A stretch of 64,000 nucleotides of DNA from Streptomyces marokkonensis. GTDB taxonomy: Bacteria > Actinomycetota > Actinomycetes > Streptomycetales > Streptomycetaceae. Position 1 is the first letter of the stretch. Each line of letters opens with the position of its first letter. Position numbers and translations under genes: made by a program. Of the stretch, positions 1 through 10,937 are shown in pieces. The notes under the pieces are model-generated. The model had not been told where the DNA came from and did no database searches. It worked only from the letters and a program-made list of their open reading frames with translations. The stretch spans positions 1 to 64,000 of the forward strand of contig NZ_VSKS01000018.1 in NCBI RefSeq assembly GCF_008312835.1, given 5' to 3'.

Positions 1-1356
1 GGGTGCTCCCGGGGTGGAGGGGCCGGGGGCCGGGTGGGGCGGCGGGGGCGTGTGGCCCGTGGGTGGGGCGTACGGCGGGGGCGTGTGGCCCACGGGTGGG
101 GCGTAGGGCGTGGGCGGCGGGTACGGCGCTCCCGGCTGGGGCGGCACGACCGGGGCCGCACCCGGGCCCGAGGGCGCACCCGGGCCCGGGTGCGCGGACG
201 TGTCCGGGGGCGCGGACGTGTCCGGGCCGGGGTGGGTGGCCGGGGGATGGTCCGCCGGGGGGAGCAGGGACGGGTTCTGGGGGACGCCCGGGAGGCGCTG
301 GTTGAGGATGTCGCTGACCGTGCGCAGGGCCAGCTGCTTGGGCCCCTCCAGCTCGAACTTCTCCGCGCCCTCACTCCCCAGCAGTTCCTTCACCAGTTCC
401 ATCTGCGCCTGGATCATGCGCAGTTGGTCCTCGCGCATGCTGGTCATCACGAGCCGCGAGTCCTCCGGGTGCTGGGCGAGATGGAGCGCCCAGGCCTGCA
501 CACCGCCCTGCGACAGATGCCACTGGTAGAACTCGATCTTCTGCGCCTCGATCTGCTGCAGCTCCAGCATCTGCCGGCCCTGGAGCATCATCTGCTCGTG
601 CTGCCAGCGCTGCTGCTGCAGGGCCAGCTCCTGCTGGCGGCGCCCGTACTCCATGGCCCGCTCGAGCTGCAGCTCGTCCTGCTGCCGGAAACGCTGGTCC
701 GTCCCGACGTCGACCTGCATGCCCTGCTGTGCCGTGCGGATCTGCTCGGCCGCCGAGTGGTCGATCGCCTGGAGGCGCTGCTGGTGGTCGATGTTCGCCT
801 GGTCACGGCGCAGCCGCAGCGTCCAGGTGACCTGGAGCCCCGCGGGCGCACCGAGTGGCCCGACGAGCGTGACCGCCCGCAGCAGCTCCCGCTCGGCCGC
901 CCCGCTGTCGGCGATGGCGAAGCCGCGGGTGACCGGCCGGGCCGCCTGCTGCAACTCGCCGGTCAGCAGCGCGGGCACGTCCCTGATGCCGCTCGCCACG
1001 AACCGCGCCGCGTCCAGCACCTGCCAGGAGACGTCCACCTCCGCCGTGAACTCGAAGGCGTCGTTGTCGCTGGGCAGGGCGAGGGTGTCGGTGAAGGGAT
1101 GCACGCCCATGTCCACCTCGTACACCGCCGTGTACCGGCGGGCCGCGATCTCGCTGCGGCTCGGCCTGGTCGGCGGGGGATAGGCCTCGTACCCGCCCTT
1201 CGGGGTGGAGAAGACCAGGGCGTGGTCGATACGGACCACGTGCTTCAGGGACAGCTCGAAGCGGGACAGCTGCCGCACGGTGAGCACCGGGTCGATCAGC
1301 CGCGTGTGCCGGTCGGCGGGCTGCTGCCACTCGGGCGGGCGGTGGAAGGAAGGCAT
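1..1356 (-). CDS. SPFH/band-7-like protein with coiled coil and Pro-rich tail (3' end outside window)
   Basis: The frame is open from the ATG at 1356 to the left edge, giving 452 visible residues; the C-terminus is missing. Residues about 75-185 resemble an SPFH/prohibitin domain (mixed beta/alpha with an FTAEVDVSWQV strand and a conserved-looking AERELL helix). Residues about 185-275 are very Gln/Glu/Arg-rich and should form a long coiled coil. From about 356 the chain is Pro/Gly-rich, with two near-identical YAPPxGHTPPP units close to the edge. No signal peptide or membrane segment is visible, so membrane association would have to be peripheral or by assembly. It starts 13 bp after the stop of the P-loop gene, so it is the third gene of that operon. 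SPFH proteins oligomerise into scaffolds; a scaffold role for the cyclase/NTPase pair is my inference. Confidence 0.75.
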   Translation of the reverse strand, partial: MPSFHRPPEWQQPADRHTRLIDPVLTVRQLSRFELSLKHVVRIDHALVFSTPKGGYEAYPPPTRPSRSEIAARRYTAVYEVDMGVHPFTDTLALPSDNDAFEFTAEVDVSWQVLDAARFVASGIRDVPALLTGELQQAARPVTRGFAIADSGAAERELLRAVTLVGPLGAPAGLQVTWTLRLRRDQANIDHQQRLQAIDHSAAEQIRTAQQGMQVDVGTDQRFRQQDELQLERAMEYGRRQQELALQQQRWQHEQMMLQGRQMLELQQIEAQKIEFYQWHLSQGGVQAWALHLAQHPEDSRLVMTSMREDQLRMIQAQMELVKELLGSEGAEKFELEGPKQLALRTVSDILNQRLPGVPQNPSLLPPADHPPATHPGPDTSAPPDTSAHPGPGAPSGPGAAPVVPPQPGAPYPPPTPYAPPVGHTPPPYAPPTGHTPPPPHPAPGPSTPGAP

Positions 1357-1369
1357 GGCGCGTCTTTCG

Positions 1370-3610
1370 TCAGCGGGGTGGAAGCGTGCTCAGCAGACGG
1401 GCGGCCACCTCCGGGGGAGGGTTGCCGTCCTCGCCGGGCATGGTGCGCAGCAGATGGCTCAGCCGCTGGTACTCGGTCGGGGTGGTGACGAGCCTCGGCA
1501 GAAGCGCGGCGAGGGCCCATTCGGCGGTCGTGGAACGGCTCGCGATCAGCACCCAGTCGCGCAGCGCGTCCAGCGCGAGCCGGGTGTACTGCGGGTCGGC
1601 GAGGGCCTCCCGCCACAGGCGCGCGAGGCCCTGGGCCGCGGTGCCGTCGCCGGCCGAGGCGCGGGCGTACCAGCTCAGGACGAACGGGGTGCCGTACCGC
1701 TCGTCGCCCTCGGTGCGGCGGCAGGCGTTGACGAAGCCGCCGAGGGAGAGGTCGCGCACGGCCCGCTCGTCGTCGAGGCGGGAGAGCAGGTCGGTGAGAA
1801 CCTCGTCGGCGGCCGGCGACAGCAGCAGCAGTTCCACGGCCTCGGCGAGTTCCCGCGCCATCTCCACGTCGAAGTCGTCCGGATCGCCGTGGTGCCGGTA
1901 CAGCGCCCGGGTGGCGTCGCGCAGCGCGGCGAGTGCCTGGGCCGGCCGTTCGGGGCCGATCAGCGCGTACGCCCGGACCGCCACCCAGCGCAGCCGCCGG
2001 TCCTCGGCCGTGGACCAGGCGTCGAGGATGCGCGGGATGTTGGGCGTGTCGATGTGGTGGGCCAGGGTGAGCGAGTTGACCGCGACGAGCCGGTGCCGGA
2101 ACCGGTTGGAGGTCGCCCACGGCTCGATGACCAGGGCCATCGCGGACGGCAGGTCGGTGCGGGCGAGGACGGCGACGGTGGACGCGGCCCGGGTGCGGAC
2201 CAGGGGGCGGCCGTCGTCGGCGAGCCGGCGCAGCCAGGCGATCAGCGCGGGGCGGGCCGACGGGTGGCCCGTCCACACCTCCCGCAGCAGCACCAGGGCG
2301 GCCCGCTCGTCGTGGAATGCCGCCTTGGCCTGGGTCACCGGGCCCCACTCGGTGTGCTCCTCGGCCTCGTAGCGGCGGGCGCGGGCGAGCTGGAGGCGCT
2401 TGCCGACGTGGGTGCCGAAGACGGGGATCTCGGGGACGCGGGCCCGGTTCTCGGTCTGCTGCAGGAAGCCGTAGAGCAGGTCGCTGAGTTCGGCGGTGAG
2501 CGCGTACGGCCCGTCGTCGAAGGCGGCGAGTGCGACGAGGAACGCCTTGTCGCGCAGGTGAACGGTGGTCTCGTCCTCCTCGAACCACTCCTGGACCTGG
2601 CTCTCCAGCGACACGAGCGAGAAGTCGGCGACCGCCTGTTCGGTGACCTCGCCCGCGGCGTACCGGCCGAGGAGCTGGGCGAAGGCGGCGACCTCGCGCA
2701 GCTGGTGGCCGTGGGCCAGGAACTCCTTGACGTCCGGGAGGCCCAGCAGGCGTTCCACGGTCCCGTCGGTGGTGCGGGTGCGCAGGTGTGCGGCCAGCAC
2801 GTCCTCGGCCGCGGGCGGCCGCCAGCCGGCGGCGGACACGTCGTCCTCCAGGACGGCGGTGGGGCCGACGGTGATCACCGCGTAGGCGTCCTGCTCGGCG
2901 AGCCGGTCCGCGGCGCCGAGCAGATGGGTCTCGCGCAGGGCGTTGCCGCGGCGGGTCGCGAGGTCGCACAGGACGTATCCGCGGGCCCGGCCGGTGCCCC
3001 GGCCCGCGTCCGGACCCGGGCCCGCTTCGTCGTCGCGCGCGGTGAAACGGTCGGCGAGGGAGTTGGGTGTGGTGTCACGGTCCAGCGCGAGCACAGGAGT
3101 GGCGCCGACTTCGTGCAGCAGCATCAGGGCGGCCGTGCGGCGGCCGGTGAAGCGGGCGCCGGACAGCACCAGGACCCGTTCACGGCGCAGCCGCCGCACG
3201 AGGTCGTCGAAGGCGTCGCCGTCCGCGGTGACGAAGGAGGCGGCGAGCCGTTCCAGGGTGCCGCGCGGGATCTCGCCCGAGGCGGAGGCGGCCGTGGACA
3301 GCCCGGGGAACGACCAGTGGTGGACCGTCTTGCTGCCCATGACGACGTCGCCGGTGACACGGCCGCCGGAGACGCCGTGCTGGTCGCCGGCGGTGTAGCC
3401 GCCGCCGAAGCCGGCCTTCATGGTGCGCGGACTGTGGTCGACCAGGTCACGCCGGGCCGACCAGGCGTTCTGCGGCTGGTCCCGCTCCTCCGACTCCTCG
3501 GTGGCACCGTCCTTCGAGGCCTCGTCGGGAGGGGTCTCGCCCGGCGCGGGAGCGGCGGGTGCGGGGCTGCCGCCTCCCGGGCCCGCGGCCGGCGGTTCCT
3601 GGCCGCTCAC
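1370..3610 (-). CDS. Degenerate P-loop protein with N-terminal amyloid-like motif and HEAT-like helical C-terminus
   Basis: This 746-residue protein starts with GTG overlapping the cyclase stop (GTGA). Residues 1-60 are Pro/Ala/Glu-rich linker. Residues 68-93 hold the Gly-rich motif FGGGYTAGDQHGVSGG followed by RVTGDVVMGS, almost identical to the cyclase C-terminus. A P-loop-like site GARFTGRRT sits at 151-159, with Arg where Walker A has Lys, and a Walker B-like YVLCDL at about 212-217. The remainder, roughly 300-746, is helical and Arg/Leu-rich, resembling HEAT/ARM repeats that often serve as sensor regions of NLR/STAND proteins. The order motif, NTPase-like core, repeat domain is that of an NLR-type receptor signalling to a partner with the same motif. 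Whether it binds ATP is uncertain given the altered P-loop. No family name is assigned. Confidence 0.8.
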   Translation of the reverse strand: MSGQEPPAAGPGGGSPAPAAPAPGETPPDEASKDGATEESEERDQPQNAWSARRDLVDHSPRTMKAGFGGGYTAGDQHGVSGGRVTGDVVMGSKTVHHWSFPGLSTAASASGEIPRGTLERLAASFVTADGDAFDDLVRRLRRERVLVLSGARFTGRRTAALMLLHEVGATPVLALDRDTTPNSLADRFTARDDEAGPGPDAGRGTGRARGYVLCDLATRRGNALRETHLLGAADRLAEQDAYAVITVGPTAVLEDDVSAAGWRPPAAEDVLAAHLRTRTTDGTVERLLGLPDVKEFLAHGHQLREVAAFAQLLGRYAAGEVTEQAVADFSLVSLESQVQEWFEEDETTVHLRDKAFLVALAAFDDGPYALTAELSDLLYGFLQQTENRARVPEIPVFGTHVGKRLQLARARRYEAEEHTEWGPVTQAKAAFHDERAALVLLREVWTGHPSARPALIAWLRRLADDGRPLVRTRAASTVAVLARTDLPSAMALVIEPWATSNRFRHRLVAVNSLTLAHHIDTPNIPRILDAWSTAEDRRLRWVAVRAYALIGPERPAQALAALRDATRALYRHHGDPDDFDVEMARELAEAVELLLLSPAADEVLTDLLSRLDDERAVRDLSLGGFVNACRRTEGDERYGTPFVLSWYARASAGDGTAAQGLARLWREALADPQYTRLALDALRDWVLIASRSTTAEWALAALLPRLVTTPTEYQRLSHLLRTMPGEDGNPPPEVAARLLSTLPPR
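3336..3410 (-). repeat. Direct repeat copy A, encoding the shared Gly-rich motif in the P-loop protein
   Basis: This 75-bp stretch aligns without gaps to 3638-3712 with 67 of 75 bases identical. Both copies are read in the same frame and encode the FGGGY..AGDQHGVSGG..VTGDVVMG motif. The DNA identity is high enough to suggest recent duplication or gene conversion between the two genes rather than independent convergence. Confidence 0.85.
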
Positions 3611-4485
3611 GGCCGCTCACCCCGCTCCGTCCTGCTCCCCATGACGACGTCACCGGTGACCTGACCGCCGGAGACGCCGTGCTGGTCACCGGCGACGTAA
3701 CCGCCGCCGAAGCTCACCGTGCCGCCGCTGATGTCGAAGACCGGGCCCGGCGCCGGGGCTCCCCGATGTCCGGCCGGCGCCGGGCGGCTCTGGTGAGGAC
3801 CGTCCTGCGGTGCGGGCGCGGCCGGCGCCGGGCGGTCCCCCGATCCGCCCGGCGCCTCCCCCGCCCCCCGGTCACCGTGGTCCTGGGTGGCCCCGCTCCG
3901 GTCGCCGGAGTCCTCCGGTACGGGGCCGTGCAGCCACGCCGTCAGCGGGCCGTTCTTGCTGTCCACCGTCACGCGGTGGAAGTCGGCGGCCGGGACGCCG
4001 AGGTGGCCGTGGCGTACGACGCCGGTGTAGACGGTGTCCGAAACACACAGGGCGAAGTCGTCGGAGCGTTCACGCAGGGCCGCGCGCAGCAGGGCGGCGT
4101 CCAGCAGCCGGCAGGCGTGGTTCAGGTCGGAGCCGACCCAGCCGTCGTGGCGGTCGACGGCCACGTACCCGCTGGCGACGACACCGCGCAGCCGGATCTG
4201 CGCCGAGCGGGACGCCATGCGGTTGACGGCCCGCAACTGCTCGGGCACCCCCGTGAGCAGGGCCCGCAGCAGCGCCGTGACCGGGGCGTTCGCATCGATC
4301 AGCTCCATCACGGAGTCCCCGCGGTCGGCCCGCATGCGCAGGTTCTCGTCGATGCCGGCGCTCTCCAGCGCGCGGTCGGTGACGTCGTAGAGCATGCGCC
4401 GCAGATACGCCTGCTCGACGTCGTCCCGGTCGCTGAACCTCTCGATGTCCAGCAACAGGATCGTGCGGCTCACGGGGTCGGTCAT
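3607..4485 (-). CDS. Class III (CHD-type) nucleotide cyclase with C-terminal amyloid-like motif
   Basis: The 292-residue product starts at ATG 4485, preceded by GAAGGG at good spacing; a start 13 codons upstream lacks this. Residues about 7-190 match a class III nucleotidyl cyclase fold: first metal Asp D13 in LLLDIERFS, second metal Asp D57 in RGDSVMEL, and the transition-state Asn/Arg pair N122 and R126 in DLNHACRLLD. All four key positions are present, so it looks active as a homodimer; cAMP versus cGMP specificity cannot be read safely. Residues about 195-245 are a Pro/Gly/Asp-rich linker. The C-terminal 35 residues contain the same Gly-rich motif as the next gene's N-terminus. First gene of a three-gene operon. 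The motif pairing suggests that the P-loop protein recruits or activates it; that is inference. Confidence 0.82.
   Translation of the reverse strand: MTDPVSRTILLLDIERFSDRDDVEQAYLRRMLYDVTDRALESAGIDENLRMRADRGDSVMELIDANAPVTALLRALLTGVPEQLRAVNRMASRSAQIRLRGVVASGYVAVDRHDGWVGSDLNHACRLLDAALLRAALRERSDDFALCVSDTVYTGVVRHGHLGVPAADFHRVTVDSKNGPLTAWLHGPVPEDSGDRSGATQDHGDRGAGEAPGGSGDRPAPAAPAPQDGPHQSRPAPAGHRGAPAPGPVFDISGGTVSFGGGYVAGDQHGVSGGQVTGDVVMGSRTERGERP
3638..3712 (-). repeat. Direct repeat copy B, encoding the shared Gly-rich motif in the cyclase
   Basis: This is the partner of the copy at 3336-3410, offset by 302 bp. It encodes the last part of the cyclase, ending eight codons before its stop. Mismatches are mostly at third codon positions, consistent with selection to keep the two peptide motifs matched. 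Confidence 0.85.
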
Positions 4486-4575
4486 GGTCGCCCTTCGAAC
4501 GGTGGGGGTAGCCGTGCAGGGCATCAGAGTGTCGGGAGCGGGAGGTGGGGCGTGAGGGCGTATGACCCACTGGAA

Positions 4576-4593
4576 CTGTGACCGCGTACACAG
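4576..4593. promoter_or_regulatory. CRP/FNR-type palindrome upstream of the cyclase operon
   Basis: CTGTG-N8-CACAG forms a perfect 5-bp inverted repeat. Read as TGTGA-N6-ACACA it has one mismatch to the classic CRP site, and as GTG-N6-TACAC one mismatch to the GTG-N6-GNCAC motif reported for Streptomyces Crp. It lies about 90 bp upstream of the cyclase start, and the nearest upstream gene encodes a Crp/Fnr-type protein. Binding is unproven. Confidence 0.5.
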
Positions 4594-5008
4594 AACCCCA
4601 CCACCTCGCCCTCCTCGGGGGGCGGAACCGGGGCCCGTGGCCTGCGCGGCCGGGCTCGGCGGGCGGCCGACCCGCGTGCGCGTGGCGCTGCGCTGCGCTG
4701 CCGCGACGCGGCGTCGGCACCGGTCCGGCGGCGCTGCTTGCCGGCCCCGCTGCCCCGTTGCCGCGCGCTGCTGGGATGCACGGGCGACCTGTGCGCTCCT
4801 GGGCCGGGGCGTGTCACCGCTGACGCCTGGCCTGACGGGCCTGCGGCCGGGTTTCGGGGTCCGACGCGCGTGTTCGGGCTGCGGCTGTCGCCGTCGCGCT
4901 GCCGGTGTATGCGGTGTCGGGTTCTGCGGCTCGCTCCGGGGCCCGTGGGCCTGCGCCGGGCTTCGCGGCTCGACGCGCGTGTTCGGGGCTGCGGCCTTTC
5001 AGCCTGCC

Positions 5009-5088
5009 GCTGTCGCGCTGTCGCGCTGTCGCGCTGTCGCGCTGTCGCGCTGTCGCGCTGTCGCGCTGTCGCGCTGTCGCGCTGTCGC
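5009..5088. repeat. Tandem repeat of 8-bp unit GCTGTCGC, ten copies
   Basis: Ten uninterrupted copies of GCTGTCGC occupy exactly 80 bp, followed by a degenerate GTTGTGGG. Because 8 is not a multiple of 3, every frame reads through a 24-bp, 8-residue cycle, which produces spurious repetitive open frames. Such arrays are prone to slippage and may vary between strains. Confidence 0.95.
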
Positions 5089-5181
5089 GTTGTGGGGCGG
5101 CGCGTACCGTGCAACTGCTCGCCGGCGCCGCTGCCTCACTGCCTCGCGGTCTCGCGGCCGGGGGGCGGCCGTCGCGGTGGG

Positions 5182-6051
5182 TCAGCCGCCGGCGGTGTCG
5201 GGCTCACGGGGGCCGCTGTCCCGGCCCGTTGGCCCGTTGGCCGGGCCGCGTCGGGGGTGCGTGCCTTCCCTGATCGGTGCCGGACGGTCCGCCGGCGGTC
5301 CCGCGTCGGGCGGACGCTGGGGGGACGGGATGCCCGGGGCGGGCTGGTCCGCGGCGGCGATCCTGCGGAGGATGCCGGGGCGGAGGATCAGCAGCGTGCG
5401 CCGGCCGGTCGAGACGGCCTCCTTCTCGCGCAGCTCGCGCAGCAGGCGCTGGACCATCTCCCGCGACGCGCCGACCGAGCCCGCGAGCTCCTGCTTGCTG
5501 AGCGGTACGGCGAGCTCGATGCCCTCGGCGGTACGGCGGCCGTGGCTGCGGGCCAGATCCAGCAGGAGCACCGCGAAACGCTGGCGGACGCTCATCGACG
5601 CGAACTCCAGACGCCGCCGGTCGGCCGCCCGGGTGCGGTCCGCCGTGAGGCCGAGGAGGGCGAAGGACACCGCGGGGGAGTGGCCCAGGAAGTCCTTGAA
5701 GAGCCCGTGCTCGACGGCCACCGCCCGCACCGGCTCCAGCGCGGTCACCGTCGCCGACCGGGGACGCCCCGTCAGCGCCGCCGACTCGCCGACGACGTCA
5801 CCGGCGCCGCGCAGGGCGAGCAGCGCCTCGTAGCCGTTGGCCGCCGCTGCCGTGACCTTCGTCCAGCCCTGGACCAGGAAGAGGACGTGCGAGGAGGGCT
5901 CGCGCTGGTGCAGCAGGACGACCCGGGGAGCGAAGCGCAGCTCGCGGCCGAGGGAGAGAAGTGCGGTCCGTTCCTGGCTCTCCAGGCGGGCGAGGAACGG
6001 TACCCGGTCCTCCAGACCGCCGTCGTCCGGTCCGTACGGCGCCGATGTCAT
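5182..6051 (-). CDS. Crp/Fnr-family transcriptional regulator
   Basis: The 289-residue product starts at ATG 6051, preceded by a GGGGG ribosome site at about 8 nt. Residues about 18-115 form a cyclic-nucleotide-binding jelly roll; the phosphate-binding cassette GESAALTGRPRSATV (88-102) keeps the Glu and Arg expected of a cNMP binder. Residues about 150-225 are a Crp-type winged helix with the helix-turn-helix near 184-207 (LSKQELAGSVGASREMVQRL). The last 60 residues are Pro/Arg/Gly-rich and probably disordered. No Cys cluster for an Fe-S centre is seen, so it is Crp-like rather than Fnr-like. It lies upstream of and parallel to the cyclase operon, and divergent from rpsL. Sensing the neighbouring cyclase product is an inference. 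Confidence 0.88.
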   Translation of the reverse strand: MTSAPYGPDDGGLEDRVPFLARLESQERTALLSLGRELRFAPRVVLLHQREPSSHVLFLVQGWTKVTAAAANGYEALLALRGAGDVVGESAALTGRPRSATVTALEPVRAVAVEHGLFKDFLGHSPAVSFALLGLTADRTRAADRRRLEFASMSVRQRFAVLLLDLARSHGRRTAEGIELAVPLSKQELAGSVGASREMVQRLLRELREKEAVSTGRRTLLILRPGILRRIAAADQPAPGIPSPQRPPDAGPPADRPAPIREGTHPRRGPANGPTGRDSGPREPDTAGG

Positions 6052-6294
6052 CAGGCTGACCCCCCGTTCGTCTGCGGCGGACGGATCAAAGTACTGAGTG
6101 CCGCACATGTAAAGGGCGCGATCCGGCCAGCACGGGATATTGGCCACGGACCGGCCACCGAGCGCCCCCACGGGCGGGTGCGTCCGCGGGCGGGCCGTCC
6201 GGAGGGGTCCGGGAAACCGGCAGGGCGAAGGGGTCCGGAAACCGGCAGGGCGAAGGGGGAGAAGTCCGGCGTGTCGGGCCGCGCTCCATTTGTT

Positions 6295-6323
6295 TTGACC
6301 GGAGTCCGTGAGCTAGGTACGCT
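6295..6323 (+). promoter_or_regulatory. rpsL (str operon) promoter
   Basis: TTGACC at 6295-6300 and TACGCT at 6318-6323 are separated by 17 bp, a near-ideal promoter for the principal sigma factor HrdB. Transcription should start near 6330, leaving a leader of about 190 nt before rpsL. The remaining DNA back to the Crp-like gene (6052-6290) contains a CGGAAACCGGCAGGGCGAAGG-type phrase repeated twice near 6208-6250 and no gene. Confidence 0.8.
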
Positions 6324-6445
6324 CAGACCTTGTGCCTGGGGTGTGCCCTGGCCTTCGTGCGTGCCATCACACCGCACCGGGGGCTGTGAAACGGCCACCG
6401 CAATTCAGCGCTTCCTTCTGCCTTGCGGTGGGAGTCCGCCGGATT

Positions 6446-6472
6446 CGACACACCCGACCGCGTGGGTCGGAG
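6446..6472 (+). promoter_or_regulatory. Leader hairpin element shared with the rpsJ leader
   Basis: The 27-nt segment CGACACACCCGACC...GGGTCGGAG contains a stem CCGACC (6454-6459) and GGTCGG (6465-6470) with a 5-nt loop. The same 27 nt, with one mismatch, occurs in the rpsJ leader at 25250-25276. It lies 48 nt before the rpsL start. A shared autoregulatory or processing signal for the two operons is likely but not proven. Confidence 0.65.
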
Positions 6473-6520
6473 ATGTTCCAGGTTAGCTGTACCCATCGGC
6501 ACACAGAAACCGGAGAAGTA

Positions 6521-6892
6521 GTGCCTACGATCCAGCAGCTGGTCCGCAAGGGCCGGCAGGACAAGGTCGAGAAGAACAAGACGCCCGCACTCGAGGGTTC
6601 CCCTCAGCGCCGTGGCGTCTGCACGCGTGTGTTCACGACCACCCCGAAGAAGCCGAACTCGGCCCTGCGTAAGGTCGCGCGTGTGCGTCTGACCAGCGGG
6701 ATCGAGGTCACCGCCTACATTCCGGGTGAGGGACACAACCTGCAGGAGCACTCGATCGTGCTCGTGCGCGGCGGCCGTGTGAAGGACCTGCCGGGTGTTC
6801 GCTACAAGATCATCCGCGGCTCGCTCGACACCCAGGGTGTCAAGAACCGCAAGCAGGCTCGCAGCCGTTACGGCGCCAAGAAGGAGAAGTAA
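6521..6892 (+). CDS. rpsL: 30S ribosomal protein S12
   Basis: The 123-residue product is the decoding-centre protein S12. The GTG at 6521 follows GGAGAAG and gives the standard [12 protein letters not shown] start; upstream in-frame codons would add a non-homologous leader. The streptomycin-determining segments [11 protein letters not shown] and VKDLPGVRY are both wild-type in form, so no classic K43 or K88 resistance change is present. First gene of the str operon; rpsG follows after 2 bp. Confidence 0.98.
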   Translation: MPTIQQLVRKGRQDKVEKNKTPALEGSPQRRGVCTRVFTTTPKKPNSALRKVARVRLTSGIEVTAYIPGEGHNLQEHSIVLVRGGRVKDLPGVRYKIIRGSLDTQGVKNRKQARSRYGAKKEK

Positions 6893-6894
6893 GA

Positions 6895-7365
6895 ATGCCT
6901 CGTAAGGGCCCCGCCCCGAAGCGCCCGGTCATCATCGACCCGGTCTACGGTTCTCCTCTGGTGACCTCGCTCATCAACAAGGTGCTGCTGAACGGCAAGC
7001 GCTCCACCGCCGAGCGCATCGTCTACGGTGCCATGGAGGGTCTGCGTGAGAAGACGGGCAACGACCCGATCATCACGCTGAAGCGCGCGCTGGAGAACAT
7101 CAAGCCGACCCTCGAGGTCAAGTCCCGCCGTGTCGGTGGTGCGACGTACCAGGTTCCGATCGAGGTCAAGCCCGGCCGCGCCAACACGCTCGCGCTGCGC
7201 TGGCTGGTCGGTTACTCCCGCGCCCGTCGCGAGAAGACCATGACCGAGCGTCTGCTCAACGAGCTCCTCGACGCCAGCAACGGCCTCGGCGCCGCTGTGA
7301 AGAAGCGCGAGGACACGCACAAGATGGCCGAGTCCAACAAGGCCTTCGCGCACTACCGCTGGTAG
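6895..7365 (+). CDS. rpsG: 30S ribosomal protein S7
   Basis: The 156-residue length and the start [12 protein letters not shown] are standard for actinobacterial S7, the primary 16S 3'-domain binder that contacts the E-site tRNA. The start codon lies 2 bp after the rpsL stop, with a GGAGAAG site inside the end of rpsL, so the two are translationally coupled. In other bacteria S7 is the autoregulator of this operon. Confidence 0.98.
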   Translation: MPRKGPAPKRPVIIDPVYGSPLVTSLINKVLLNGKRSTAERIVYGAMEGLREKTGNDPIITLKRALENIKPTLEVKSRRVGGATYQVPIEVKPGRANTLALRWLVGYSRARREKTMTERLLNELLDASNGLGAAVKKREDTHKMAESNKAFAHYRW

Positions 7366-7404
7366 TCGCAGACCCCATCGAGACCGAGAGAAGACTGAAG
7401 CCTT

Positions 7405-9531
<2,127 letters not shown>

Positions 9532-9541
9532 GGGACTCCGT

Positions 9542-9571
9542 TTAACGGACCCCGTCCTCACGCTTTAGGCT
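9542..9571 (+). promoter_or_regulatory. Candidate internal promoter for tuf
   Basis: TTAACG at 9542-9547 and TAGGCT at 9566-9571 are separated by 18 bp. The -10 matches the HrdB consensus well; the -35 is weaker. It begins 11 bp after the fusA stop and would give a leader of about 120 nt before tuf. A dedicated tuf promoter in the fusA-tuf gap is known in streptomycetes. Confidence 0.5.
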
Positions 9572-9700
9572 TGACCCCGGAGCCTGCAAGTGGGCATTCC
9601 GTCGCCAACCCGGCGGAATGCCCAGGGTCCGGGTTTCCCAGCAAAGATCACCTGGCGCCGATGAGTAAGGCGTACCAGAACCACTCTCAGGAGGACCCCC

Positions 9701-10894
<1,194 letters not shown>

Positions 10895-10937
10895 GCTTGC
10901 TGATCTGACCTGGTAGCTCCTGCTGCGAGCACCTGAG

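Larger units (their letters stand above)
4486..5181. other. Long intergenic region between the cyclase operon and the Crp-like regulator
   Basis: These 696 bp hold no convincing gene. They contain a CRP-like palindrome near the cyclase and an 8-bp tandem repeat. The rest is C/G-rich and low-complexity, with recurring GTTCGGGGCTGCGGC-type phrases at about 4870-5000. Open frames on both strands translate to Arg/Ala/Pro-rich sequence typical of non-coding high-GC DNA. Confidence 0.7.

Noticed and set aside
1205-3664. Plus-strand 819-codon frame over the P-loop gene
   Set aside because: Composition is that of a shadow frame (Gly/Arg/Val-rich, no domains); the minus-strand protein has coherent motifs and operon overlaps.
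4524-5114. Minus-strand open frame with an RQRDSATA-type repeat
   Set aside because: It is an artefact of the 8-bp tandem repeat plus high GC; no ribosome site, no domain, Arg/Ser/Ala-rich throughout.
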